The notes under the pieces were generated by a model. The model had not been told where the DNA came from and searched no databases. It saw only the letters and a program-made list of their open reading frames with translations. From positions 23,746,001 to 23,810,000 of the forward strand of contig OZ316891.1 of the NCBI GenBank assembly GCA_973895155.1: a DNA stretch of 64,000 nucleotides, read 5' to 3'. Origin of the DNA: Marsupella aquatica. Taxonomy: Eukaryota; Marchantiophyta. Below are positions 11,436 to 22,289 of the stretch, piece by piece. Made by a program: the position numbers and the translations under genes. Within the stretch, counting starts at the first letter, position 1. Each line of letters begins with the position of its first letter.

Positions 11436-11445
11436 ACCACAGTTT

Positions 11446-11465
11446 TGGCGCTAGATGGAGGGGGC
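11446..11465 (+). other. Primer-binding site of element B
   Basis: TGGCGCTAGATGGAGGGGGC starts 4 nt after the LTR end at 11441. Identical sites are present in A and C. The primer tRNA is not identified. Confidence 0.8.
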
Positions 11466-11510
11466 ATTTCTTAAGCCGTGAGATATGAAGTTAGAAAGGA
11501 AGCATAGGTA

Positions 11511-14504
11511 ATGACTGACCTTACGCCGAGGGAAGAAAGAGTGATTCAACGGGAGAGAGCTCGACTGCAGCAGCTCGCCGGGTGGCATGATACACAGCGA
11601 CTGAGAGGGGCAGAAAGAGCTGGTAGCTCCGAAACTGGAAGTGGCGTCGAAGAAGACATACCAGAAGAAGAGTCGGTAAGGAGAAGTGAGTCTCCAACCG
11701 ACATGGGGGAACCAGAGGCACGGCCAGACGAGAGGCCAGGGACCAGATTGAGCCAGTGGTCGCGCATACATTACAAGGCATTTCATGGGAGAGGAGATGA
11801 GGATCCGGACGAATGGTTGGATGATTTCGAGGGAACCGCTGCAGCAAATGGAGAATCGGCCATCAAGATGCAGATTCTTCCCGGCCTGTTCAAGGGTGAG
11901 GCTAGGCCTTGGTACAGAGCATTAGATGTGGAAGATCAAGCCATCTGGGATATCTTCAAAACACTCTTTGTTAAGGAGTTTCGACCCATTGGAACTTCAG
12001 AACTAGCAGTGCTGAAGTTGGGACAACTTCGGTTCAAGGAGAACAAATCCTTCAGGAAGTTCTTGCAACGCTTTCAGAAACTGGTAAGACGTACAAAGAC
12101 CAATGCATCTGAAGGTATGCAACTTCAATGGTTGGTGAATGCTTTGCCACAGAAGATGAGTTTTGCAATTAGGAAGGAGAACCCGGAGACTTTAGCCGAA
12201 GCAATTAAGGATATTCAATTATACATTAATGCAGATATCACAAGCCGGAAGAAACAGCTTAAGTCTGAGAGTTCCTCATCAGAGGAGGGATCACCCCATA
12301 AGAAAAAAGATAAGAAGAAGAAACATTCCAAGAAGTCTAGAAGTGATAAGTCAAGCTCGGATAGTGGGAGTAGCAAGAGTGAGTCATCTTCTAGTTCTGA
12401 AGAAGAAAAAACTAGGAAAAGGAAGGGCAGAAGGAGAGGGAAGACGAAAGTCAAGATGGAGGCTAAGCCACCAGATAACATCGTAGCCCTTACCGAGCAA
12501 CTTAAGGCTATCATTGCAGAGGTAAAACCAAAGAAGAAGGTAGTACAGGAGGATAGCTCTGTATGGTGTGCCTTATGTTATAAAACCGGACACCATAAAG
12601 ATGCGTGTCCTAAGCTTAATACTAATCATGTTCGACATGTGGCCGAGATCAGACCATGTCAGGGAGAAGTAGAGTACTTTTTGGGAGATGCCGCTGATAG
12701 TGTTTTCGGCATCAGTGAGACTGGAGCACGAGACCTATCCAACAGACCTGCATCTCTGTGGTCAGGATTAAGGAACAATCCAGGAGAGATGTATCCTCGG
12801 ATTATTCAGAACCCGTCAGTACCTCCTAGGCCGAATGTGCAAAGATTTGCGGCGTGCTATAATTGTGGTCAACCTGGCCATTTTGCTAGAGAATGCCCGA
12901 ATGCACGCAAACAGGGTGATGGACAACCAGCTCAGCTATGTATGGGATGCCGACAGGAAGGTCATATGCTAGGGCAATGTCCTACTTGGTTGGCAGGCCT
13001 GGCCGCAAATCATAAGCTTTTGCCGATCAAGATCTTACCGCCAGGTACTACCCCCGGAGGAGTTCAAATCAACCACATCGAACTAGGATGGCAAGAGGAT
13101 GCCGAGGCAGAGTTTGTACCATCTGATGATGAGGCCGAAGCCCTATCAACCTTCTCAGAGGAGGATTTAGATCATGATTGCTACCGGGTCTCTACTCGAT
13201 CTACCAGAAGGAAGGAAAGGTGGGATGGGCTGGCCAAAAATAAAGGGAAGGTTACGGAGGAAAGGATCGACTCTTCGTCAACATCAACAGAAGGAGAAGG
13301 GAGGGCTCCGGCAATACAGGTAAGCCATGAGCCCACCAGTGAAACCAATCCTTCACAAGATAGCGACTTCAATCGAGATCATCCTAAGTTGTTCTACCCC
13401 TCTGTTACGGCTAGTGTTAAGGAACAACTAAGAGAATTAGAAACCCTGGAGAATACCGAAGCCATTGCCAAGGATGTAAAACGAGCAAAAGCATTGTTTG
13501 CTTCGAAAGACCCAACAGCTGTGGAGACTAGCGTGGCAAAACTGGCCGAATCCAAGACGGAAACACCACCAGAAGAGAAGCCGATTGTTCCCTATGACCT
13601 GGCTAAAGATGTACTAGAATCTAGAGTCTCGGCAACAGTAGGTCAACTATTGAAAAATAGCCCGTACTTCCGGAAGCAATTAAGGAAGGCTATTCCCGGC
13701 AAGCCGAGATTACCCAAGGTAGCAACCAGATCCGACGTACTAATGATAGAAGAAGATCAAGGAGCCCCAGCATTACCATTAATGATTCAAGGAGAATTAT
13801 TAGTACGGGTACCCATCGATGGAGGATCAGGGGTATGTATTATGATTGATTCAACAGCAAAAGGGTGGGGTCTAACACCGGAAATGACTGGAAGAGTGTT
13901 GAACATGGCCAATGGATATCAGGTCATTCCGACGGGAGTGTTAACCGGCATCAAGACAGAGATAGGAGGTATCTTCTTTAGCATTAACTATGTAGTAATG
14001 AAGCCGGTAAATCCTACGTCATTTCGGCTATTGATTGGTAGGCCATGGCTGTACCTAGCCGTGGTAATAGAAGATTGGGGTAAAAAGCAGTTCACTTTCG
14101 GGACCCCCTCTATCACGGTATCCTGGGACACTAAGGATGACCGTAGGAAAAGCATAAGGGAAGTAGATGGGTACGATAGTGGACTGGAGTCAGCCGATGA
14201 AGTACGTTGGTTAGAATGCCTCACTAACCTAACCGAAGAAGGTGTCTTTGGACCAGAGGTACCCCCCAGCGGATTATGGCAAGAACCAATGGAAGGTGAC
14301 TTGGAAGAAGAAGACGAAGAGGTCGAGGACTACTTTACAATAGAATCCACCTTTTTAGCTGCAATCCCGGAGGAAGTAAAGGATGTATACCAATTGGATG
14401 AAACGGCTAAGTGGGGAGCAGTAGCAGGGACAGTGGATTTTCTGCAGGCGTTGTGGCAGAGCCGACGGGGTCCACAACGCCATCGATCATCGGCAAGGAA
14501 TTAA
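11511..14504 (+). CDS. gag-pro: Gag-protease of element B, intact frame (997 aa)
   Basis: Retrotransposon Gag followed by an aspartic protease in one frame. The capsid-like region (about residues 85-260) includes GEARPWYRAL and LVNALPQKMSF. A Ser/Lys-rich linker follows, then three zinc knuckles: C-x2-C-x4-H-x4-C at about 353, 449 (CYNCGQPGHFARECP) and 477. The protease active site is IDGGSG with Asp about residue 770, the DGG(S) form usual in this plant clade, and the flap/C-terminal motif is LLIGRPWLYL. Gag packages RNA in virus-like particles and the protease matures the polyprotein. Start at ATG 11511, 46 bp after the primer site. The end overlaps pol by 94 nt in the -1 frame. Intact, unlike pol. 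Confidence 0.93.
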   Translation: MTDLTPREERVIQRERARLQQLAGWHDTQRLRGAERAGSSETGSGVEEDIPEEESVRRSESPTDMGEPEARPDERPGTRLSQWSRIHYKAFHGRGDEDPDEWLDDFEGTAAANGESAIKMQILPGLFKGEARPWYRALDVEDQAIWDIFKTLFVKEFRPIGTSELAVLKLGQLRFKENKSFRKFLQRFQKLVRRTKTNASEGMQLQWLVNALPQKMSFAIRKENPETLAEAIKDIQLYINADITSRKKQLKSESSSSEEGSPHKKKDKKKKHSKKSRSDKSSSDSGSSKSESSSSSEEEKTRKRKGRRRGKTKVKMEAKPPDNIVALTEQLKAIIAEVKPKKKVVQEDSSVWCALCYKTGHHKDACPKLNTNHVRHVAEIRPCQGEVEYFLGDAADSVFGISETGARDLSNRPASLWSGLRNNPGEMYPRIIQNPSVPPRPNVQRFAACYNCGQPGHFARECPNARKQGDGQPAQLCMGCRQEGHMLGQCPTWLAGLAANHKLLPIKILPPGTTPGGVQINHIELGWQEDAEAEFVPSDDEAEALSTFSEEDLDHDCYRVSTRSTRRKERWDGLAKNKGKVTEERIDSSSTSTEGEGRAPAIQVSHEPTSETNPSQDSDFNRDHPKLFYPSVTASVKEQLRELETLENTEAIAKDVKRAKALFASKDPTAVETSVAKLAESKTETPPEEKPIVPYDLAKDVLESRVSATVGQLLKNSPYFRKQLRKAIPGKPRLPKVATRSDVLMIEEDQGAPALPLMIQGELLVRVPIDGGSGVCIMIDSTAKGWGLTPEMTGRVLNMANGYQVIPTGVLTGIKTEIGGIFFSINYVVMKPVNPTSFRLLIGRPWLYLAVVIEDWGKKQFTFGTPSITVSWDTKDDRRKSIREVDGYDSGLESADEVRWLECLTNLTEEGVFGPEVPPSGLWQEPMEGDLEEEDEEVEDYFTIESTFLAAIPEEVKDVYQLDETAKWGAVAGTVDFLQALWQSRRGPQRHRSSARN

Positions 14505-17500
14505 ATACCAAGGGATCGGCATACAAGCCGATTACGAGGGCAGAACAAATTGAGGCCCTATTAGAAGCCGAGAGAGCACAGCGGCCTAACTCTCAGGAGC
14601 AAGAAGTGGATGAGATGGACAGACACGATCCAGAGCCAAGGCAGGAAGGGGAGCCGACCACTAATTCAAAACCGAATAGACCGGTAAGGGGACAATCTAT
14701 GGACACCAAGGAAGGGACCGACTCGGCTAGTCCAGCCGAGATCCCAGTTTATGGAGGTATGAGATTAGAGAGACTGGAAGCCGAACTGGACCCGAATTTG
14801 AAGAAGCAGATTAATATGATCCAAGCACGGCAATATCGGAAGCTCGACTTAGGAGAGGGAAGAGAACTGAACTTAGGGAGAAACCTAGCACCTGAGCTCG
14901 AGAAAGAGATCAATGACTTATTGATTGAATTTCAGGATGTGTTTGCATGGAGTCACCAAGATCTAAAGGGAGTAGATCCAACACTAGGGGAACATCGAAT
15001 TGATCTCATGTTAGGAGCCAAATCATTTCGACAACCAATTCGAAGGATGAACCCGAAGTATTCCCTGCTGGTCAAAACAGAAATCGACAAACTAGTGGAA
15101 GCTGGATTCATCACTCCAGTCCTGCATTCAGACTGGGTGTCTCCAATTGTGATAGTTCCCAAGAAAGCTGGACCCGATGGTAAACCCAAGATCCGGGTTT
15201 GTCAGGATTACAGGAAGCTGAATGAAGCAACATTAAAAGACCATTTTCCTTTACCGTTTACTGATATGGTACTAGACATGGTAGCCAGTCATGAACTATA
15301 TTCATTCATGGATGGATACTCTGGTTATAACCAAATCAGGATTCAGCAGGAAGACCAAATCAAGACGGCCTTCATCACGGAATGGGGGATCTATGTCTTC
15401 AATCGTATGCCGTTTGGACTCTGCAACGCACCAGCTATGTTCCAACGATTAATGGGGAACATTTTTCATGATTACTTGAGAAAGTTCATGGAAATCTTCA
15501 TTGATGACTTTGCAGTATTCGGGAAGGCATCGAAACATGCTAAATACCTCAGGAAAACCTTCATGAGATGTAGAGAGGTGGGTCTCAAGTTACACCCAGA
15601 TAAATGTTTTTTTGCAGTAACCGAGGGGGTGCTACTAGGTCACAAGGTATCAAGGAAGGGCATTGAGATTGACAAAGGTAAGCTAGCAGTATGGCTAGAT
15701 ATCATGCAACCTAAGAACATAAAGGATGTAAGATCCTTCTTGGGATGCATTGGTTACTATCGCCGGTTCATCAAGGATTTTGCCAAGCTGGCTTTACCAT
15801 TAACCAATATGCTCAAGGCAGGAGCAGACTTCGAACCCACACCCGAACGAGTCACAGCGGTGGTAGAATTGAAGCAGATGTTAGTAGAGGCCCCAGTCAT
15901 GATAGCACCGGACTGGAACAAAGATTTTCATGTTTTTGTAGATGTCTCGGGTTTCTGTATTGGCTCAGTACTAAGTCAGTTGGATGAGAAAGGAAGGGAC
16001 CATCCCATATACTTCGCAAGCCGTCAGCTTGCCGATGCCGAACGGAACTACTCTACCACGGAAAGAGAAGCATTAGGAGTCATTTATTCTTGTAAAAAGT
16101 TTAGGCATTATTTACTAGGGTACAAGGTAATCTTTCATACTGATCATGAAAGTTTGAAGTACCTAGTCAATAAGCCGGACCTTACAGGCAGAGTAGCAAG
16201 ATGGATTTTGCTATTACAGGAGTTTGACTATGAGCTGAGGATCAAGCCGGGAAAGTTACATGCCAATGCCAACTTCTTTTCAAGGATCACAGGTAAACCT
16301 GCCACGGATTGCATCGATGATCGATTCCCCGACGAGGAGCTATTCGTTGTGGAAATAGCTGGTACATGGTACCCTGAGATTTTACAATTTCTCAGCACTT
16401 CCAGATTACAGCCAGGATTAAGCCGAGAGCAAGCCGCAGTCTTTGTGCGGAAGGTCAGACAGTATCAGTGCATTAAAGGCATACTGCACAAGCATGGAAT
16501 CAACGGCACGATTCAAAGATGTTTGGAAAAGAGAGAGGTAAAATGAGTCCTACGGGCCATGCATGGAGAGGAGGCCGGAGGACATTTTGCCCCAGTAACC
16601 ACGTCTAAGAAGATATTAAATGCCGGTTACTGGTGGCCCACCTTGCACAAAGATGTCTATCAGTTTATCAAACAATGCGATCCTTGTCAACGAGCGGGAG
16701 GACCAAGGGCGTCCACCAGGCATCCACTGCACCCTATTCTACCTCTGGCACCATTCGAGAAGTGGGGTATTGATTACATTGGACCTCTGAAACCACTGAC
16801 CCACCCTCGACGGAACAAGTACATAATCCTGGCTACGGATTATGCAACTAAATGGGTAGAGGCCAGACCAACAACGAAGGATGATGCAATTACTACGGCT
16901 AGATTCATGTATGAGCAGATCTTCACCAGGTATGGAGCACCCCTAGAATTAGTTAGTGATAGAGGAACCCATTTTTTGAATGATATAATTAGTCGTTTAA
17001 ATGAGCAGTATTTAGTTAAACATAGGCCTACTACTCCCTACCATCCAAAGGCAAACGGGTTGACAGAACGAGCAAACGCAATCATAGGAAAGATATTGAA
17101 CAAGACAGTAGCTCAGAACAAACTCGATTGGGATGATAAATTGTTTGCTGCTGTTTTTGCTTACAATCTTGCCTATAAATCCACTACCGGTCATACACCC
17201 TTCTTAACCTTTGGACAAGAAGCCCTGGTACCCATGCAACTTGAGATACCGACATTTCAAGTTACAATTGAGGAAAGAGCCTCAGCGGAGGAGAGCCTAA
17301 AGGAGCGAGAATATAGGTTAGAAGCTTTAGAGGAAGCGAGAATGATTTCAGCCGAGAGAGTAGAATATAGACAGAATATCATGAAGCAGCAGTATGATAA
17401 AAGGTTAAAAGTAGTTAGTATTCATATCGGTGATCTTGTGCTACTTTATGACAGTAGGTATAGTAGGTTTCCAGGAAAGCTTTACACTCGCTGGTTAGGA

Positions 17501-17674
17501 CCCTTTAGAGTAACCATGATGTTCCCCAATGGCTCCGTACAATTGGCCAACATTACGGGAGAGGTATATCCAGTTCGCATCCATTATGACCGCCTCAAGA
17601 AATACTATATGGACGAAGATGAAGTTGTTCGCGAGGACGCTTCACAATTAAGTGGGGAGCTATGTGATGCCTAG
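14411..17674 (+). pseudogene. pol: Pol of element B: RT-RNase H-integrase with one stop
   Basis: Frame -1 relative to gag-pro, open from just after a TAA at 14408. Reverse transcriptase shows YSFMDGYSGYNQ (Asp about residue 301) and catalytic FIDD (about 363-366, a YxDD variant). RNase H starts near DVSGFCIGSV (Asp about 511) and keeps TEREALGVIYSCKKFRHYL. Integrase has an HHCC zinc site from about 16562, first catalytic Asp in GIDYIGPL (16772), second in SDRGTHF (16958) and Glu in GLTERAN (17066), a D-35-E spacing. A TGA at 16544-16546 replaces CGA found in element C, cutting RT/RNase H from integrase; a 3-bp in-frame loss also lies near 17203. The last three codons and the stop are encoded by the first 12 bp of the 3' LTR. 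Confidence 0.93.
17650..17659 (+). promoter_or_regulatory. Polypurine tract, short
   Basis: AAGTGGGGAG lies 3 bp upstream of the 3' LTR start at 17663, within the pol coding sequence, and is conserved in element C. It would prime plus-strand synthesis. Confidence 0.6.
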
Positions 17675-20600
17675 ACAGGAATCACTCGGCCGGTTAAGTG
17701 GGTAAAGCAGGAAGGCACCCTAGGAACACCTTAGTATAGGGACAAAACAAGGAAAATATAAACAATTAGGGGCAACCATGGAACCCGGGCAGAGGCCGGA
17801 GGTAAGGCTGAGGGTGAAAACCCGATTAGGGTTAGGGCGCGTTAAGCGTCGGCGGCTAGGAAGGATCAACGGGAAGAAGGACCGGCAGAGGAGAGGGGTA
17901 AGGAGCGCTTGCAGGAGATGGTGGCTCATTTGCGAGCACGAACTAGGCAGACGACTACGGGAGGCCAACTACTGTCAGCTGCTTAGGCAAGCACTCGGGG
18001 AGAGAATAGATACCGACAATCGACCTAAGGAGGGTATGAGCAATGTCAATCAAGCGGCACATTTCTGGGGATGCCTGTTCGAACGGGCAACTGAGTACAT
18101 CAAGACTTACGAGGACGAGGAGTCAGAAAGGGCAGCTCGAGAACGGCAGGAGCTCGCTCGATTGTGGGAGCTGCAAAAGACGGCTTTCTTAGGAGGCGAA
18201 CTCATCAAGGACGAGTTCCTGTGGACGCCTACTTCCAATCAACTCGACGATCTTCTGTTTTGCAAAGACAGCGTCGTCGGCATCCGAGAGGCCATCAAGA
18301 ACTGCAATGACATACACTGGGAATTAAAGGGTAGCACGGAAAGATGGACCCAGGCAACGGTGCTAGGAGAAACCTCCACGGCAGCAGAGATGAAGAGGAA
18401 GGGGGCCGTCAACGATGAAGCCACCCCGGCAAAAAGAACGAGGTCGGCGGCACCAAAGAGGCCAGCCGAGCAGCAGAGCAGGAGGCAGGGAGAAGCCAAA
18501 GAGGAGGAGGTCGATCCCATCAAGGCCATTCCAACCAGGGATGACACCTGGAAGGGCTGGGCGGCAACCCTACCGGTGGAGGTGCAACTACATTTTGCAC
18601 GGGAGGAGGATGCATGCTTTACGGCCATGCAGACCAAGAAGTACCAAGGCTTCATGGCCGGATCCGGCTTAGAGGCCTTTGTAAGATTACCATGGCTGAA
18701 GCCGGAGGTACCAGAGTCAGACCTATTAGAATTCGTGGGGTCATGGGAACCCGAGACCAATTGCACGAGGATATATGGGAAGGATTTCTATCTTACTCCC
18801 AAGGTAATTGCCGAAGTGTTTGGCTTGCCGATAGGCAATAAGACCAAAGTTGATACCAGGAAGACCTTGCCTGACAAGGAGTTCCGGTCGTTCCCCGGGC
18901 CATCAACGAAGAATGGCTTCTTCCGGAACACCTGCACCAACCCGCACATAGGAGAGATGATCGACTTCTTGCGGGTGACCATGCATTGTAACTTGCCGAG
19001 GGCAGAGATCGGCAAGGCACAGGTCTATCTGGCAGAAAGGCCAGACCCAAGCCGGGACTACAACGGGTACCTCCTCAACCAATTGAAGAAGATCTTAAAG
19101 GAGGAGCAGCAGGTAATCAGCATGGGGAGCGTGTCGCGGCTTGGCTATCACATGCCGCTGTTGTGCCGGTATGCCAGAGGTCAGACTTTTGCCCCGGTAC
19201 TTCCCCTGCAGGTAAGGGCACCCGAGGAAGCTCCAACGCCGAGGCCGTTGGCTGAGAAGCCTCAACCACCTGTTAGTCCTACGATCGAGCAGGTGTTTAG
19301 GCCCAGGAAGGAAGACTTGCCGATGCAGCAACCAGGCATGCAGAGTCTGCTGAAACTACTGGAGAAAGAAAAGAAATCAACATCGGCAACAACAACGGCA
19401 ACGGCAACAATGCAGGACACTACTACAGAGGTAGGCCTACACCGGCTCACAAGAGAAAACCCCTTTGCTGGAGACAAGGAGAGAATCAGGCCGGAATCCA
19501 AGCCAGGTGTTCGAATGTACGTGGGAACCTCAAGCTCCGAATCTGAGGCAGAATTGCCTGAAGCTCCTACCGACGAAGAGGAGAGGGAGAAGCCGGACGT
19601 CCAAGAGGTAGAGGAGGCAGTGGAGGACTGCAGCCATGATAATTCCGGCTATGGGTCGGACCATCACGTTCCAGGAGTAAGGACCTGTGGCCGGTTTGTC
19701 CCCACACTTCCAAGGGTAGTGCGAGGGGACCCCAACCAGCAGAGTAGCCCTGAGTCTCCCCCACCAGATGTTGCTCCCCCGAGCTTCGACGGCATAAAAT
19801 AGACGGTGCAGGAATTTCAGGAGCGAATCAAGCAGGAGGAGGAGGCCGCCCTGGCTAAGGAAAAGGATTTACCAGGAGGAGATTGGCCGGAGGACATCAG
19901 GCGGCTAGCCGAAAAAGGAAGCAAACCTCTAGCCACGATTGAAGAGATCCGCAGGACGGCTTGGGAGCAGAGGCCACGATGGGCGATGCCGATCACTTCT
20001 ACTTACTCCACCTACGCTAAGAATAGAGCCATGGAGTATGGTGAGATGTGTGGGGAACTTGTGCTCGGCATCTTTGGAGAGGAGTTGGAGGTAGGACCCT
20101 TTTTCCATAGGGAGCAGTTGGAGAAGCACCAATTAGAAGAAGCGGTGGCTTTAGAGAGAAGCAAGAAGGACGAGGTCATTCGGCGGCTTAGGAGGATGGA
20201 AGCCGAGATTGAAGATCTAAGGGCGGCCAAGAAAGCCCAAGATGAACTGCGGATTAAACGACATGAGCTGAACATCATGTAGGGGCAGTTGGACACCGCG
20301 CAGGCTGATAATCAGAATATCAAGGATAAACTGACTCAGACGCAGGAAGAGTTGGCCGACACGATCAAAGAGAGGGAGAAGTGGAAGCAAGAGCTGAAGA
20401 ATACAGAGGAGGCCCACATAACAGCCAACAGCCGGGCCATGGCGGAGACCCAAAGAAAGGAATGGGCGTTGAAAGGGGAGCTCGAGAAAATCCGCGGAGC
20501 CCTTGAGTAGAAGGAGGTCGAGTTAGGGAAATCCTATCAAGGGATTATGGCGCTGCAGCAGGAGCTTGCGTCCCTGACGGCCAGCTTCAAGGCCGACCTA

Positions 20601-22289
20601 AGGGAGAAGGACGAGATGCTCGAACAGACTTACGCCAAGATGAACCAGATGGAGTCTGTCATCATTGCAGAGCTCGACAAGGAGCTAAGAGCAACCCAGG
20701 AGGAGAGGGCTACCTTGAAGAAGGAATTGGAGGAAGCCCACAGGGAGCAGGAGGAGGCCAAAAACGAGCTGGAGGGGGCACGTAAGGACCTGGATGAAAC
20801 CCAAGAGGAGTTGGAGGAAATCACGAGGAAGATGGAGAACCTACAGCGGCGGGCCGACAACCAAACAGAGCGGCTGAAGAAACAAGCCGCAGTATTTAAA
20901 TGCTTAGCTGCAGCAGGTCCATCTCCCGTTGGGACAAACCAGTTACCAGGGGTGGTAATTGCCGAAGGACAAGCCGCGCCACCTGCACCAGTGCCGGAAG
21001 TAAGTGGGAAGGGGAAGGGACCAGCTGCCGAGCCACCAACGAAGAAGAAGCGGAAACCTTCAGGGTCAAGGAGTAATACGACTTCACAGGCCATGGTGAT
21101 CAAGGAGATAGACCCAGCACCGACCCCAGACAGGGTCACGGCTAGGGATCCAACTACCCTAGGGGAAGGGGAGGCCGAAGCCGAGGGAGTGGCTGAGGCC
21201 GAAGCCGTGGGTATTGCCGAGGCCGGTGTCGAGGCTGAAGCCGAAGGTGGACCCAGTCAGGCCGATGGAGAGTTGACTCAGTCAAGGGCAGGTAATCTGT
21301 CAGAGAATGAACCTACGGCAGTGGCTGAGGAGGAAGCGTTGGGGGCGTCCATTAAGGATCCACCACCGGTGTCGTGACGGTGCAAGGGCGCCGTTCCTTT
21401 TAGGGAGGGCGGACGTGGAGGGAGGAGGCGTGAGTGGGCAGGGCGGGCACGGATCTCCACGTTTAGGATTAGGATCAGAACCAGGAGCGGCCCTGACACT
21501 TAGCTTAGTGGGATTGCGGTCCCACTGGTAGGAGCAACACTTGTGCTCCTGCCTTGCTGTACATAGGTAGATTCGGGCAAGTAGATTACTGTTAAGTAGA
21601 TTAGGCTTACGATGCAAAGAATGGCGGATCCACTACCAGGATAAGTACCTGGGCAGCGGGGAGCTCAGGGCCTCTTCTTTAGCAAGTTTTTAGTTTGCAC
21701 CAGCCGGGCTGGGATTAAGTAGTACGAGAAGCTCTCGGTTAGTCATACAGTGACCCTTGTGTATATTCATGTTTCCTCATGCCTAAGAGCTAAATAGAGT
21801 TGGCCTCACGGCTTAGTTCGCAGAACTTGTGTATGAGATGTACTGTTTGTATGGCAAGTGCATGGTATGACTCAGTCAGAATGAGTCATTTTGCTATTTG
21901 TGTGTCGCATTAACTTGTGTGAAGAGTGCCCACATCAACAGAAGGAAGGAAAGTAAGCAGGGGAGTGAGAGTTGGATGTGTCGAGCTGAGAGAGGTCTTA
22001 GCGGCTTAACCAAGCCTATTGGGGATCATTCCGGCGGCGGAATCCAAACATACCTAACAAGAAGACAGGGGAAGACAGGGGAAGGCCTATATTAGGCCGG
22101 CTACGTATCTCATGACCCGATGAAGGATCTGTCCAGTATATGTGTGTAAAATGTTAATAGTAGTAGTAGAAGGTTAGCAGCGTCCCATGCCGCTAAGCCG
22201 CGGAAACGGCCTCGCCAAGCACGAAACCTGCGGGAATCGGCTTGAGCTGGGGGGTTTCTTGGGTTTAGGAAGCCATGGGACGCACCACA
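17663..22289 (+). repeat. Element B 3' LTR (4627 bp)
   Basis: Near-identical to 6806-11441, lacking 9 bp near 22064. It ends ...CACCACA at 22289, directly followed by the CTTCT target duplication and then by the continuation of element A's LTR. Confidence 0.97.
17778..21377 (+). pseudogene. LTR-encoded protein, 3' LTR copy (three TAG stops)
   Basis: Same 1200-codon frame as 6921-10520, with TAG at 19800, 20280 and 20508 (codons 675, 835, 911). Codon 675 is also TAG in the 5' LTR, so it was present in the copy that transposed. The other two are CAG in the 5' LTR and therefore arose after insertion. In genomic RNA this copy lies directly behind pol. Domain layout as for the 5' copy: basic N-terminus, GLP-motif globular domain, coiled coil, Ala/Glu-rich tail. 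Confidence 0.8.

Larger units (their letters stand above)
6806..11441 (+). repeat. Element B 5' LTR (4636 bp)
   Basis: Defined by TG...CA ends, the adjacent primer-binding site and near-identity to 17663-22289 at a constant offset of 10857 until the 9-bp indel. About 78% of it is the 1200-codon frame at 6921-10520. The final ~920 bp is non-coding, with paired hairpins, telobox and a long-range inverted repeat. Confidence 0.97.
6806..22289 (+). mobile_element. Element B: complete Ty3/gypsy retrotransposon with giant LTRs
   Basis: A full 15,484-bp element. LTRs are 6806-11441 (4636 bp) and 17663-22289 (4627 bp), starting TGTGATGCC and ending CACCACA, with 5-bp target duplications CTTCT at 6801-6805 and 22290-22294. 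The internal region (11442-17662) holds a primer-binding site, gag-protease, and pol in the order RT, RNase H, integrase, which defines Ty3/gypsy; no chromodomain is seen. By eye the LTRs differ by a 9-bp indel near 11207 and 17 substitutions, all transitions, so insertion is recent. The host site is the LTR reading frame of element A, a relative in opposite orientation. Pol carries one stop and the LTR frames carry three each, so this copy is probably not autonomous now. Confidence 0.97.

Noticed and set aside
6806-22289. A 4.6-kb direct duplication that might be a segmental gene duplication
   Set aside because: TG...CA ends, CTTCT target duplications, a primer-binding site and gag-pol between the copies show that these are the LTRs of one retrotransposon.
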